The notes under the pieces were generated by a model. The model did no database searches. It saw only the letters and a program-made list of their open reading frames with translations, and was not told the DNA's origin. A DNA stretch of 64,000 nucleotides from assembly GCA_965233625.1 (NCBI GenBank), contig OZ247499.1, positions 6,138,001 to 6,202,000 on the forward strand, given 5' to 3'. Of the stretch, positions 23,321 through 32,385 are shown piece after piece. Numbering within the stretch: position 1 is the stretch's first letter; the number at the start of each line of letters is the position of its first letter. This DNA comes from G965233625 sp965233625 (GTDB lineage Bacteria; Planctomycetota; Planctomycetia; Pirellulales; Pirellulaceae). Both the position numbers and the translations under genes were made by a program.

Positions 23321-24739
23321 TCAGTCGCCGCTGGGAGCCTGCCGGTCGATGGGCAGATCAGCCTGCGACCAGGCTGCCAGGCCGCCGGTCATGTTGATGG
23401 CTTCGTTTCCCGCAGCTTGTAGGATGCTGGCCGCGATGGCCGCGCGGGCGCCTGCCTGGCACTGCACCACCACCGGCTTATCGCCTTTTAGCTCGTTCAC
23501 ATTGGCCGGCAGTTTGCCGAGAAAACTGTGTTCCGCCTGGGCGATGCGGCTGGACTGCCATTCCTCGTCCGAGCGGACGTCCACTAGTTTTATTTCGCCC
23601 GATTCGATCCGGGGCTGAAGTTCAGCAGGCGTGGCTGTTGCGTAGCTCTGCGTTGCTACGCCCGCCTTATGAACTGCTGCCGTGTCAAAGAAGCCGCGGG
23701 CGTCATCTAGACCGATCTTCCGCAGCACGCGGGTTGCTTCTGCAAGTTTCTCTGGCACCGTAATCAGGTACACGGGCCGGGAGTAGTCAACCACCCAGCC
23801 CGCCCAACTGGCAAGCATCCCGGCGGGAAGGTTCAACGTGCCCGGCACATGACCGGCGGCAAACTCGCTGGCGGGCGCCAGGTCAATGACCGTGCCGTTT
23901 TCGATCGAAGGCGACAGTTCGTCCACATTCAGGCCGGGCGGCAGGCTGGCATCTCCGAGTATCGCCGGGCCTTCTTTGTTGACGCGTTTCATCACGGCGA
24001 AATACTTCGGCGCCTCTGGCTGATCGGCCAGGATGTATTTGACGAAGGCTTCTTCGCTGGTGAACTGCAGGGCGGGATTAAAGCGTTTTTCGTAGCCCAC
24101 AGTTGATGATGGCACCGCCCCCAGACCCTTCCCGCAGGCACTGCCTGCGCCATGGGCCGGCCAGACCTGGAGATAGTCTGACAGTTGCTTAAACTTCTCT
24201 GCCGAGTGGAACAGTTCGCGGGCGCCGCTTTCGGCCGTGCCGGCGAGTCCTGCTGCTTCTTCCAGAAGATCGGGCCGCCCGATGGAACCGACAAAGACAA
24301 AGTCGCCGGTGAAGATACCCATTGGCTCCGTCGCGCCGCCGCCCAGATCGGTCAGCAGGTACGAAATGCTCTCTGGCGTGTGGCCCGGAGTGTGCAGCAC
24401 ATCGAACTGGATATTTCCGATCTTGAAGGAATCGCCGTCCTTGAGCAGCTGATGGTCGTACTCGCTGGCAAACAGGTACTTCCAGTCTTCGGGGCCTTCG
24501 TCAGAGAGATACAGCTTGGCGCCGGTGCGGTGCGCCAGTTCGCGGGCGCCGGAAACAAAGTCGGCGTGAATGTGCGTCTCCGCAGCGGCCACCAGCTTCA
24601 CACCCTCGCGGTCCGCCATTTCTAGATACTGGTCAATGTCGCGGCCGGGATCGATCACGATTGCCACCTTCGCCCGCTGGCAACCAATCATGTACGAAGC
24701 GTGCGCAAGAGCCTGATCGTAGAAGTATTTCAATAACAT
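23321..24739 (-). CDS. Metallo-beta-lactamase/rhodanese fusion (persulfide dioxygenase-like)
   Basis: A 472-residue fusion. Residues 1-250 are a mono-iron metallo-beta-lactamase domain of the ETHE1/CstB/BLH type: ETHIHADFVSGARELA, LHTPGHTPESISYLL and FTGDFVFVGSIGRPDLL. Two rhodanese domains follow. The first (about 265-360) lacks the catalytic Cys; the second has the active loop VVQCQAGARAAIA. Such proteins oxidise or transfer sulfane sulfur from glutathione or low-molecular persulfides. The HADF form in place of HADH is normal for the iron-dependent group. ATG 24739 is preferred to an upstream in-frame start. The neighbouring 29-residue peptide and DsrE protein support a sulfur-stress role. 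Confidence 0.87.
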   Translation of the reverse strand: MLLKYFYDQALAHASYMIGCQRAKVAIVIDPGRDIDQYLEMADREGVKLVAAAETHIHADFVSGARELAHRTGAKLYLSDEGPEDWKYLFASEYDHQLLKDGDSFKIGNIQFDVLHTPGHTPESISYLLTDLGGGATEPMGIFTGDFVFVGSIGRPDLLEEAAGLAGTAESGARELFHSAEKFKQLSDYLQVWPAHGAGSACGKGLGAVPSSTVGYEKRFNPALQFTSEEAFVKYILADQPEAPKYFAVMKRVNKEGPAILGDASLPPGLNVDELSPSIENGTVIDLAPASEFAAGHVPGTLNLPAGMLASWAGWVVDYSRPVYLITVPEKLAEATRVLRKIGLDDARGFFDTAAVHKAGVATQSYATATPAELQPRIESGEIKLVDVRSDEEWQSSRIAQAEHSFLGKLPANVNELKGDKPVVVQCQAGARAAIAASILQAAGNEAINMTGGLAAWSQADLPIDRQAPSGD

Positions 24740-24944
24740 GGCGTTGATATATATAAGCGATGGATGGAGCACCAGCATGCACCGGTGCGTGTATGCATAA
24801 CTGACCGAATGCGTAGATGGCATTCGTAAAACCATCTCCGCTATCTATCACTACATAATATACAATTGTCGCTACATTTCAACACGATTGACGCGAAGCC
24901 ATTCCGTTCTGGCTTGACCGGCCAGCCATCGTCGCGACGCAAAT

Positions 24945-24979
24945 AAAAAAGGCGCCCACCGCAGCAGGCGCCTTTTTTT
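24945..24979 (-). terminator. Rho-independent terminator of the Gly-rich exported protein gene
   Basis: A GGCGCC stem (24951-24956 with 24967-24972) is extended by A/T pairs, with a 10-base loop. On the minus strand it is followed by TTTTTTATTT. It lies 23 bases beyond the stop at 25003; a T run on the plus strand also allows reverse use. Confidence 0.85.
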
Positions 24980-25002
24980 GTTATCTAGTTGTCGTCGCAG
25001 GC

Positions 25003-25884
25003 TTACTGCTTCTGCTCGATCGCCTGGATTGCAGGTGACTGAACAGCAGGCAGGTCGCCGATGGAAGGCTTGCTGGTCGCGGGCTGTGCAGCGGCGCGAC
25101 GGGAAGCTTCCTGGCGGATCTTCATGGCGAAGTAGATTTCCTGCGGTGCGAAGTATTTCTCAACCGAACCGTTGAGGTGCTTCACACGATCTTTGTAAGC
25201 CAGTTCGTTCCAGCTTAGGTTGTCCGTCAGGTTCCAGGCTGCAGCCTGTGCTGCGTTCTGTGGAATCTGCCGGCGGGCGAGCATCTTGACCACTTCAACG
25301 GCTTCTTTGCTGCTGGTGATCTTCTCGATCGGCGTGATTTCGTACTTCACGCGGGGCTTAGGATCTTCTTTGCCGTGCTCCAGGCAGACCGTTGGCACTT
25401 TGACTTTGCGGGTCTTGTCGGCAGCAACATTCATAAAGCCGCCGCCAAAACCACCGCCGCCCAGACCGCCACCAAGGCCGCCGCCCAGACCACCACCGCC
25501 AAAGCCGCCGCCGAAGCCCTGATTCAAACCGCCGCCGAGGCCGCCACCCAGGCCGCCGCCATTCAGGCCGCCGCCCACACCGCCGACGCCGCCGAACTGC
25601 GCCAGCACAGGGGCGCCGCCGAAGGCTTCGGGTAGTTTGATAGCCAGTGGCTTATCGGTTTTGTTCTTGAAGATTACGTTCGCTTCGGTCGCATCTTTGG
25701 GGATGAGCGAAACTTCGATATCGCCATCCTCGATCGCCTTCCACATGTCGACCACTTCGTGGTTCTCAGCCGCACCTGGCGAAACCGGGTTACGGTTTGC
25801 GGCGTGTGCTGCGGTGCAGACCACCACGGCTAGCACGGCTGGAATTACCAATCGCAGCGACTTCACTGTAAGAGCCATCTTCAT
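25003..25884 (-). CDS. Exported glycine-rich hypothetical protein
   Basis: A 293-residue exported protein, with a signal peptide over residues 1-28 (AVLAVVVCTAAHA). The region EVSLIPKDATEANVIFKNKT, then PLAIKLPEAFGG, looks like a beta-rich domain. It is interrupted by a low-complexity block of about 55 residues made of GGGLGGGL-type repeats (about residues 98-150). After this it resumes with a TRKVKVPTVCLEHGKEDPKP segment and helices. The family is widespread in planctomycetes but has no known function. Start ATG has GGAGGAACATTGA upstream. The gene has its own terminator and appears monocistronic. Confidence 0.75.
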   Translation of the reverse strand: MKMALTVKSLRLVIPAVLAVVVCTAAHAANRNPVSPGAAENHEVVDMWKAIEDGDIEVSLIPKDATEANVIFKNKTDKPLAIKLPEAFGGAPVLAQFGGVGGVGGGLNGGGLGGGLGGGLNQGFGGGFGGGGLGGGLGGGLGGGGFGGGFMNVAADKTRKVKVPTVCLEHGKEDPKPRVKYEITPIEKITSSKEAVEVVKMLARRQIPQNAAQAAAWNLTDNLSWNELAYKDRVKHLNGSVEKYFAPQEIYFAMKIRQEASRRAAAQPATSKPSIGDLPAVQSPAIQAIEQKQ

Positions 25885-26369
25885 TCAATGTTCCTCCGAC
25901 CTGTTCCGGGTTTGCCCCTGGAAACGGGTATTTGCTGGCTTGTACCCAGGATTTGTTATACGGCAACGGCTGGCCCGGTAAAAGAGCCAAGTTTTGCGAC
26001 CCAAGCGTTCACACTTTAATATAAGTCGCCATTCCTGCCGCGACCGCACTCCGAGCCACTATCTATAAAGTAATCCGACACGGGCCGTATCACAAAGGAT
26101 TTTTCGAAAAGATCCGGCCGAAAGCTTCAACCTTCACACCTTCAATCGCCCTGGAATGGCCCGCTTATGCTGGAAAAACGGGTTATAGCTTGTTGAATCT
26201 GGAAGCTGGCCGGCGGCAGCTGGTCTCAGAACGTCCGTCGCAAACTGATACAATGATAAAAACTGGCGATCGTAAGCTTCCGTCAGCTAAGGCGAATACA
26301 CATATGCCCTTAGAAAAATGGTGTAAACACTTCCACACGGACGCTGGCCGAACCGCGTAGACTGACTCC
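25885..26369. other. Divergent intergenic region
   Basis: It separates the Gly-rich gene (minus) from the membrane protein gene (plus). On the minus strand GTATAAC near 25957-25963 could serve as a -10 box for the Gly-rich gene. No gene, tRNA or clear repeat is seen in the rest. Confidence 0.35.
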
Positions 26370-27443
26370 ATGGCTAGGAAATCGCAGAACAAGCTTGACC
26401 GCCTGCTGGCCGTGCCGATGTATATCGTGTCGCTGGCTTTTCTGGTGTTTCTGGCCGGCGCGTTGCAGACCATGCGGTTTGAGCCGGAAAGTACTTCGCG
26501 GCAGTTTGTCTTCTGGTGGTGCACCGTCTCCGTGGCAGGCATGGCGGTGTTGTACCCGCTATTCATCGCCGAGGTGGTCGCGCAGTGGCTGAATGGCGGC
26601 AGGCGCCTGGCGCAGCACATTCTTATCCTGTTGTTCCCGCCTCTGCGGCTGGGCGCCCGCGATCATGTGCGCGGACGCACCGTGTGGCTGCCCATCGCGG
26701 GTTGGCAGTATTGCAATTACGACCTGCGGAGAAACACGGAGAAAGCTTTCGGCGGACCGATGATCATCATCGCACTGCTGATCCTACCGCTGCTGGTGAT
26801 CGAATATTTTTATGAGAAGCAGGTGGACGATCATCAGTTGATGAGCTTTCTGCTGCAGACGGCCACATCGGTGATCTGGATGGCGTTCACCATCGAGTTC
26901 ATCACCATGCTGGGCGTGGTCGACAAGAAGATCAAATACTGTACCACCCAGTGGCTGGACCTGGCCATCGTCATCCTGCCCTTCGCCGCCTTCCTGCCCA
27001 TGCTGCAACTAGGCGCCCTGATCCGCTTGCAGCAGATCGGCAAGACAACGCGTCTTTACCGGCTGCGTGGACTCGCGATCCGCGCGTACCGGGCTCTACT
27101 GGTGCTGGACTTCATCCGGCGGTTCCTGCACCTTAATCCGGAACGGCGCCTCTCGTGGCTGCGCGAAGCCGTGGCCGAACGCGAACTGGAACTGGACGAA
27201 ATCCGCCGTGAGATGATCGAACTGGAAGAAGTCGTCGCCCAACTGCAATCGACCGAAGAAGGCGGACTACCGCCGCTGGATCAAGGCGATCCACGCATCG
27301 GGGCGCTCGATATCCCGGCGCCTGCCGACGCCACGCATCCGCAAGGCGCCACTTCGCCCCGCCCCGCCGCGGATGCATCGGGCGACCCCACCATGCCGCC
27401 GCCCACTTCCGCAGAGGCGGAAAGCACATCCAGTACGGACTGA
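26370..27443 (+). CDS. Membrane protein with voltage-sensor-like segment and coiled coil
   Basis: A 357-residue protein with about five or six membrane segments by eye: 13-31, 47-70, 128-146, 158-182 and 193-214, then a basic amphipathic stretch with regularly placed arginines (LIRLQQIGKTTRLYRLRGLA, then IRAYRALL). A coiled coil follows (RELELDEIRREMIELEEVV) and a disordered Pro/Ala tail. The segment FTIEFITMLGVVDKKIKYCT before the basic stretch recalls the S3-S4 region of voltage-gated ion channels. No selectivity filter (TVGYG-type) or S5-S6 pore is visible. It is therefore either a sensor-only protein or an unrelated family. The start ATG has no strong ribosome site. Confidence 0.6.
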   Translation: MARKSQNKLDRLLAVPMYIVSLAFLVFLAGALQTMRFEPESTSRQFVFWWCTVSVAGMAVLYPLFIAEVVAQWLNGGRRLAQHILILLFPPLRLGARDHVRGRTVWLPIAGWQYCNYDLRRNTEKAFGGPMIIIALLILPLLVIEYFYEKQVDDHQLMSFLLQTATSVIWMAFTIEFITMLGVVDKKIKYCTTQWLDLAIVILPFAAFLPMLQLGALIRLQQIGKTTRLYRLRGLAIRAYRALLVLDFIRRFLHLNPERRLSWLREAVAERELELDEIRREMIELEEVVAQLQSTEEGGLPPLDQGDPRIGALDIPAPADATHPQGATSPRPAADASGDPTMPPPTSAEAESTSSTD

Positions 27444-27552
27444 ATTAAGGGCAGGCCCGCGTCGCGTACTCGCTGGCTGTTCTTGCCATGTCGCTACAGT
27501 GCAGCGGTTTTACCTCACACACGATCTAACGCGACCCACGGAGTGTTCCGCG

Positions 27553-27954
27553 ATGAAATATATCGTTGCCTATTTTGCGACCGCCGCCATGTTCTTTCTG
27601 ATCGACATCATCTGGCTGTCGTTTGTCGCCAACTGGTTCTACCGCCGGGAGCTGGGCGACTTATTGCTAGAGAAACCCAACTACGCCGCAGCGGCCGGAT
27701 TCTACCTGATGTATATCGCCGGCATCGTCTTCTTTGCGATCCACCCGGCCATGGAGAGTAAATCGCTGCTGACGGCGGTCATCTACGGCGCCCTGTTCGG
27801 CTTCTTCACGTATGCCACCTACGACATGACAAACCTGGCAACGCTCAAAGGCTGGCCGTGGACCATCGCTGTCGTCGATATCACCTGGGGCACCGTACTC
27901 GGCTGCTTCTCCGCCACCGGCGGCTACTTCATTACTTCGAAGATATACGGCTGA
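27553..27954 (+). CDS. DUF2177 membrane protein
   Basis: A 133-residue, four-span membrane protein of the DUF2177 family. Characteristic text includes FFLIDIIWLSFVANWFYRRE, YLMYIAGIVFFAIHPAM, TYATYDMTNLATLKGWPW and DITWGTVLGCFSATGGY. The acidic and tryptophan positions within the spans are conserved in the family. Function is unknown; in other bacteria it is often near deoxyribodipyrimidine photolyase or stress genes. ATG 27553 gives the standard length; the longer frame upstream overlaps the previous gene and is rejected. Confidence 0.87.
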   Translation: MKYIVAYFATAAMFFLIDIIWLSFVANWFYRRELGDLLLEKPNYAAAAGFYLMYIAGIVFFAIHPAMESKSLLTAVIYGALFGFFTYATYDMTNLATLKGWPWTIAVVDITWGTVLGCFSATGGYFITSKIYG

Positions 27955-27966
27955 CGCCCGATACGG

Positions 27967-27995
27967 TGCATTGCCGGACCTTGCGCGGCAATGCA
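27967..27995. terminator. Hairpin between convergent genes
   Basis: TGCATTGCCG and CGGCAATGCA form a perfect 10-bp stem with a 9-base loop, lying between the DUF2177 stop and the lipoamide dehydrogenase stop. There is no T run, so its role as a terminator is inferred from position. Confidence 0.5.
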
Positions 27996-28011
27996 TGGTG
28001 CACCGAAGCGG

Positions 28012-29442
28012 CTATTTGCGTTTCGGCTTGTAGATTTCCGTCGCAGTGCCGAAGAAGACCTCGGCGGCGTTCATCATTGTTTCGCTGAGTGTCGGGTGGG
28101 CGTGCACGGTTTCGCTGATATCGCGGACTTCGCAGCCCATCTCGATGGCCAGGGTCGCCTCGGCGATCAGTTCGCCGGCGCCGGGGCCAACCATGCCGCA
28201 GCCGAGCACGCGTGAGGTTTCGGGATCGATGATCCACTTGGTCAAACCATCCACGCGACCGATCGCCTGGGCACGACCGCTGGCCGCCCAGGGATACATG
28301 GCGATTTCGACATTGCGGCCCTCGCGTTTGGCTTCTTCCGCCGTCAGACCCGCCCAGGCGATTTCCGGGTCGGTGAACACCACGGCGGGAATTGCCAGTT
28401 TGTCGAACTCAGCCGGGTGACCCAGCAGGGCTTCCACGGCGATGCGTCCTTCGTGCGTTGCCTTGTGCGCCAGCATCGGTTCGCCCGCGACATCGCCAAT
28501 CGCGCGGATGTGCTCGTCAGCCGTACGCTGCTGACTGTCGCAGATGGCAAAGCCGCGCTGATCCAGTTCCACCTGCGTGTTTTCCAGACCGATGCCTCGC
28601 GTGCAAGGACGGCGGCCGACGGAAACCAGCACGTAGTCGTACTGTTCGACACCAAACTTCGCCGGGCCTTCAAACGCGACTTCAATCTTCTCACCACGGG
28701 CGCTGATAGTGCCGACCTTGGTGTTGGTGAAGATGCGGTCTTCAAACAGGCCTTTCAGCTTCTTAGCCAGCGGTTTGACCAGATCGCGGTCGGCGCCCAT
28801 CAGCAGCCCGTCCATCAGCTCCACAACGCTGACCTTCACACCCAGATTGGCGTAAACCGTGCCCATTTCCAGGCCAATGTAGCCACCGCCGATCACCAGC
28901 AGCGAAGATCCGGGCGTAATGTCTTTCAGTTCCAGGGCGCCGGTTGAATCGAACACGCGGGGTGAGCCGATATCAAAAGCCGGCGGCATCGCGGGCGTCG
29001 AACCAGTGGCCAGCACGCAGTGGTCGAAGGTGATTTTGCCGCCTTCGGGAATCGACTTATCGTCCCCTTCCAGCTTCAGCGTGGTGGAATTTTCAAACGT
29101 GCCGCGGGCGTTAATCACCTTCACTTTACGGCGTTTAGCGAGCGCCGACAGGCCGCCGGACAGATCGCTGATGATCTTCTCTTTGCGTGCCACCAGCCGC
29201 TCGCGATCAATCTTCGGCGGCTCGAACTCAACGCCCCAGTCTTCGCTCAGTTCCTGCGTTTCCGAGATCACACGGGCCACATGCAGCAGCGCTTTAGACG
29301 GAATGCAGCCGCGCAGCAGGCAGGTTCCACCCAGCCGCGGGTTGGATTCGACGATAGTCACTTCCATGCCTTCATCAGCCGCCAGAAAAGCCGCCGCATA
29401 TCCGCCGGGTCCGCCGCCTAAAACAACAAGCTGCGAATGCAT
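28012..29442 (-). CDS. lpdA: Dihydrolipoyl dehydrogenase
   Basis: A 476-residue flavoprotein (E3) that reoxidises lipoamide in 2-oxoacid dehydrogenase complexes or the glycine cleavage system, passing electrons to NAD. Features: LVVLGGGPGGYAAAFLAADE (FAD), redox pair in GGTCLLRGCIPSKALLHVA (C41 and C46), LLVIGGGYIGLEMGTVYANL (NAD), RAIGDVAGEPMLAHKA and the C-terminal catalytic HAHPTLSE with the His-Glu couple. CLLRGC replaces the more common CLNVGC; length is standard. ATG 29442 follows GAGGATTTACCT. No other complex subunit lies nearby, so it probably serves several complexes. Confidence 0.95.
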   Translation of the reverse strand: MHSQLVVLGGGPGGYAAAFLAADEGMEVTIVESNPRLGGTCLLRGCIPSKALLHVARVISETQELSEDWGVEFEPPKIDRERLVARKEKIISDLSGGLSALAKRRKVKVINARGTFENSTTLKLEGDDKSIPEGGKITFDHCVLATGSTPAMPPAFDIGSPRVFDSTGALELKDITPGSSLLVIGGGYIGLEMGTVYANLGVKVSVVELMDGLLMGADRDLVKPLAKKLKGLFEDRIFTNTKVGTISARGEKIEVAFEGPAKFGVEQYDYVLVSVGRRPCTRGIGLENTQVELDQRGFAICDSQQRTADEHIRAIGDVAGEPMLAHKATHEGRIAVEALLGHPAEFDKLAIPAVVFTDPEIAWAGLTAEEAKREGRNVEIAMYPWAASGRAQAIGRVDGLTKWIIDPETSRVLGCGMVGPGAGELIAEATLAIEMGCEVRDISETVHAHPTLSETMMNAAEVFFGTATEIYKPKRK

Positions 29443-29710
29443 AGGTAAATCCTCGTAGGTTGAACGCAGATGAAGCGTAAATCGTAGGGGTAAACCGGGT
29501 TCTTAGAAACCGGGGGAATACGCGATTCTAGGCCCTCGTGGCAAAGTTGAGCAGGGTGGGTCGCGATGGCTCCGCCCCGCACTTCGTGCTGCAATCTGCG
29601 CAGACGCAATATATCTGTTAGATGTAAGGTGTTGGTAACGTTGGCTTTAGAAGCAGCGTGTGTTACCATGCACTCGCAGTGAATGAGTCAGGAACCTGCC
29701 GGAGTTGAAA

Positions 29711-29893
29711 GTGCCAACACCCGACAAACCAACGCGAAAAACGGAAATCACGCAAGCTTTACTGGAGGGTCTGGCGAGTGGTGAACCAGAACCGTGGCCC
29801 CGCGAGGAATGGGATGCAATCAGACAGAAAATCCAATTACAGTGCGATCAGCCCTGCGAACAAAATGAAAAGCGCGCCAAGGCGCGCGACTAA
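29711..29893 (+). CDS. Small protein, possible antitoxin-like
   Basis: A 60-residue hydrophilic protein with GTG start, preceded by GGAG six bases upstream. The core ITQALLEGLASGEPEPWPRE, then EWDAIRQKIQ, resembles the C-terminal part of ParD-type antitoxins (…L-x-E-G-x-x-S-G-E…). No toxin gene follows: the next 170 bases hold a palindromic repeat instead. It may be an orphan antitoxin, a remnant, or unrelated. Composition is otherwise unremarkable. Confidence 0.4.
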   Translation: MPTPDKPTRKTEITQALLEGLASGEPEPWPREEWDAIRQKIQLQCDQPCEQNEKRAKARD

Positions 29894-29960
29894 GGACGTC
29901 GACAGACATCTGTCGCCCAGGCTGCTACCCATTGCGTTTTCGCGCTGACCAACCCTTAAG

Positions 29961-29986
29961 CCGTAGGGCAGGCGCCTGCCCTACGG
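29961..29986. repeat. Perfect 26-bp palindrome, dispersed repeat copy
   Basis: The half-site CCGTAGGGCAGGC is followed by its exact complement, giving a 26-bp perfect palindrome. Partial copies occur at 456-481 and 32386-32461, always outside genes. It resembles REP-type dispersed palindromes. Confidence 0.7.
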
Positions 29987-30064
29987 CACGCTCACGCTTC
30001 GCGCATTCCTGCAGTAGTGCTATCCCTGCAAGACGAGGTGCGGCACCTTTTCACCGTGGATACC

Positions 30065-30310
30065 CTACGACTGCATGCGCAGTCGAGAACGAAAAATTGT
30101 TAAGGTTATTGCAAAAACGAGAGGTGGCGCACCGAGTGCAGCCAGCCACCAGTACTTCAGGTAAAAGTTGATGAGATCGAACACGAACCGCCCAAGGAGG
30201 GAAAGTTCATCTTCGTTCCAGCGTGCTACAACCGAGTCAGCAAACACAATCGTGCTGATTCCGCTGCACAGGCACACAAAAAAAAACGACGGAACCAGCA
30301 ACAAAAGCAA
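30065..30310 (-). CDS. Small membrane protein, hypothetical
   Basis: An 81-residue frame with two hydrophobic spans: LLLLVPSFFFVCLCSGISTI at the start and KYWWLAALGAPPLVFAITLT near the end, with a charged middle (ARWNEDELSLLGR) and basic C-terminus. The start would be TTG, with no clear ribosome site. The hydrophobic pattern argues for a real protein; the start codon and the poor neighbourhood argue against. Confidence 0.38.
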   Translation of the reverse strand: MLLLLVPSFFFVCLCSGISTIVFADSVVARWNEDELSLLGRFVFDLINFYLKYWWLAALGAPPLVFAITLTIFRSRLRMQS

Positions 30311-30446
30311 GAACGATACTAAGTAAAGTGACGCGCCAAGTCATTGAGTTCTACGGTCGTGAGAATGTGAAATGGATTTTTGAAGGTCGGTCTGGTCTTT
30401 TTCGACACCGGCCAGTCATGCAATCTACGTGAACGCGGCGCTGAAA

Positions 30447-30656
30447 CTACTTTCGAGATCTTAGTCGATCGCCGAGCCAACCGATAAATACGATCTCAAA
30501 AGACGACAATGCCAGACCTAAAAAGAAACCCGCTATCCAAGCCACGGATGGCCAGATCTTGCCAGTGGGAGCTAACGCACGAAGTCCCAACATAAGGACG
30601 AGACACTGAATGGGACACAGCCAAGCCACCGGAATCAGTACTTTATTTGGAATCAT
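30447..30656 (-). CDS. Small two-span membrane protein, hypothetical
   Basis: A 69-residue frame starting at ATG. Two hydrophobic spans (KVLIPVAWLCPIQCLVLMLG and WPSVAWIAGFFLGLALSSFE, continuing IVFIG) end in a basic tail (GDRLRSRK), a topology usual for small membrane proteins. No family recognised. It lies 136 bases from the other small membrane frame on the same strand; the two could be one transcript. Confidence 0.42.
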   Translation of the reverse strand: MIPNKVLIPVAWLCPIQCLVLMLGLRALAPTGKIWPSVAWIAGFFLGLALSSFEIVFIGWLGDRLRSRK

Positions 30657-30828
30657 GGTAAGCTCGCAAATGGTGCAGATATTTCTCGATGAGACTTAAA
30701 CAAGTCTTCGAAGTAAAGCCCGTCATAGATACCGGCAGGTTCTACAACGTTGCGGCGTCAAAATGGTACAAGCACGGACGTGCTACCATTCACGTTCTAC
30801 GCTTACTTAATACTCTAGCCAACCTTCC

Positions 30829-32379
30829 ATGCCTATTGCTGTTGTTGTTGCTTCGGACCGTGAGCTTCGTAGTTGCCTGCCGGTGGTGATCCGGTTGGGA
30901 GAGGCTTTGCAGCAGCGGGTGCATCTCTATCTTTCGCCTGCTTGCACCCGGCAGTTCCGCAAAGTCGCCCGGCGACGGATCGAGCGGTTGGCGGAAACCG
31001 GCTGTTTTGACGATTCGTCTAGTGACAATAATGCGTCAGCAGAGGACTGCGAGGAAGAAACGCAGGCCGTGAAAGCTGCGGCGCAGCGGATGAAGGTGAC
31101 GCAGCTTGAGGGCGAAGATGAAGAAGTGCTGCAGACCCTGAACGCGAAATCGATCAACCTGCTACTGCTGCCACGCGTGGAAAAACCAGACACGCTGGAA
31201 CATCTGCTTTATCGCAAAGCCAGCGCGAGCACTGCCTGGTTGCAGCCTGGCAATACCAGCAAACCGTGGCAGGGTATCGCTATCTCTGAATGCGGCGATG
31301 GCGCCACGACCGCACTGGCTGAACCGCTGACCGCAGGCCCGGCCGCCGGTGCCGTAGTGAAGTTCGATCCGCAGTGTGCCGCGGAGACTTTCAGCGCGGG
31401 CGATGCGCAGTTTGTTCAGCAGGAACTAAAACGTAACGGCTTAGGCAGCGACACCTTGCTGGTGTTAAGTGAAAGCCGTAATGAATCAAGATTGAAAGAG
31501 AACAAATCCGCCCTGGCAACGCTTGACGCTTTGGCGGAATACAACGTGCTGATCATTCGCCGCGGCGACAGTACGCTCGAACGCATCTGTGACAGGTTCT
31601 GGCAGCGGTACCGGCGGATCGTTCCGCAGCTTGACCGCCCGGCGCGGCAAGAACTGGCGGAAGCGCTGGAGAATGGTTCGCGGCTGAGTTTTGACTTTGT
31701 GGCGCTGATTACCGCCTCGACGATTCTGGCTTCGTTCGGTCTGGTGATGAATTCCGCTGCGGTGATTATCGGCGCGATGCTGATTGCGCCGTTAATGACG
31801 CCAATCCTTGGCTCCGGTCTGGCGCTCGTCTACGCCAACTTCCGGTTATTCCGCCGGGCATGCGTTTCCATTGCCGTGGCGATGGGCCTGGCGCTGCTGG
31901 CCAGTTTTCTATTCGGCCTGGTCGCGCGGTTAACATTAGACGCACATACATCCAGCGAGATGGCGGCGCGTTCCAGCCCCATGCTGTTGGACTTTTTCAT
32001 CGCCCTGGTCGGCGGCGGCGCGGCGGCGTATGCACACACACGTAAGAACCTTTCGTCGGCACTGGCTGGGGCTGCGATTGCCGCCGCCCTGGTGCCGCCG
32101 CTGGCGACTTCCGGGCTGCAGATGGCGTTTCTGCTGATGCCCGGCAATCCCGGCGTGATGACGGGCTGGCCCGTTGCCGGGCCGCTGTTGCTGTTTGTGG
32201 TCAACGCGCTGACAATCATGGTGGCGTCGGCCATCAGTATGTGGTCGTGCGGCATCCGCGGTTCGCACAATCACGGCGTTCATCAGCCGTGGGCCACGCG
32301 GATGCTGGTGCTGATTCTGCTGGCGATTTCCGCCTGCCTGACCGTGTTCATGTGGCTGGCGATGAAGCCAGCAGCGTAG
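30829..32379 (+). CDS. DUF389 membrane protein
   Basis: A 516-residue protein. Residues 1-280 are soluble and begin MPIAVVVASDRELRSCLPVV, recalling a divergent Usp-like fold. Residues 285-515 are a DUF389 membrane domain, recognisable by FDFVALITASTILASFGLVM, SAAVIIGAMLIAPLMTPILG and the following five or six spans (ALAGAAIAAALVPPLATSGL). DUF389 proteins are of unknown function, possibly transport. ATG 30829 opens directly into a beta strand. The gene is followed by an inverted repeat pair (32386-32461) that may end its transcript. Confidence 0.85.
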   Translation: MPIAVVVASDRELRSCLPVVIRLGEALQQRVHLYLSPACTRQFRKVARRRIERLAETGCFDDSSSDNNASAEDCEEETQAVKAAAQRMKVTQLEGEDEEVLQTLNAKSINLLLLPRVEKPDTLEHLLYRKASASTAWLQPGNTSKPWQGIAISECGDGATTALAEPLTAGPAAGAVVKFDPQCAAETFSAGDAQFVQQELKRNGLGSDTLLVLSESRNESRLKENKSALATLDALAEYNVLIIRRGDSTLERICDRFWQRYRRIVPQLDRPARQELAEALENGSRLSFDFVALITASTILASFGLVMNSAAVIIGAMLIAPLMTPILGSGLALVYANFRLFRRACVSIAVAMGLALLASFLFGLVARLTLDAHTSSEMAARSSPMLLDFFIALVGGGAAAYAHTRKNLSSALAGAAIAAALVPPLATSGLQMAFLLMPGNPGVMTGWPVAGPLLLFVVNALTIMVASAISMWSCGIRGSHNHGVHQPWATRMLVLILLAISACLTVFMWLAMKPAA

Positions 32380-32385
32380 ACCAAT

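Noticed and set aside
25375..25635. Ala/Thr-rich plus-strand frame opposite the Gly-rich repeat
   Set aside because: A direct by-product of the GGC repeat block on the other strand.
26183..26620. 145-codon minus-strand frame overlapping the voltage-sensor-like gene
   Set aside because: It overlaps the start of a better gene and has no coding signature.
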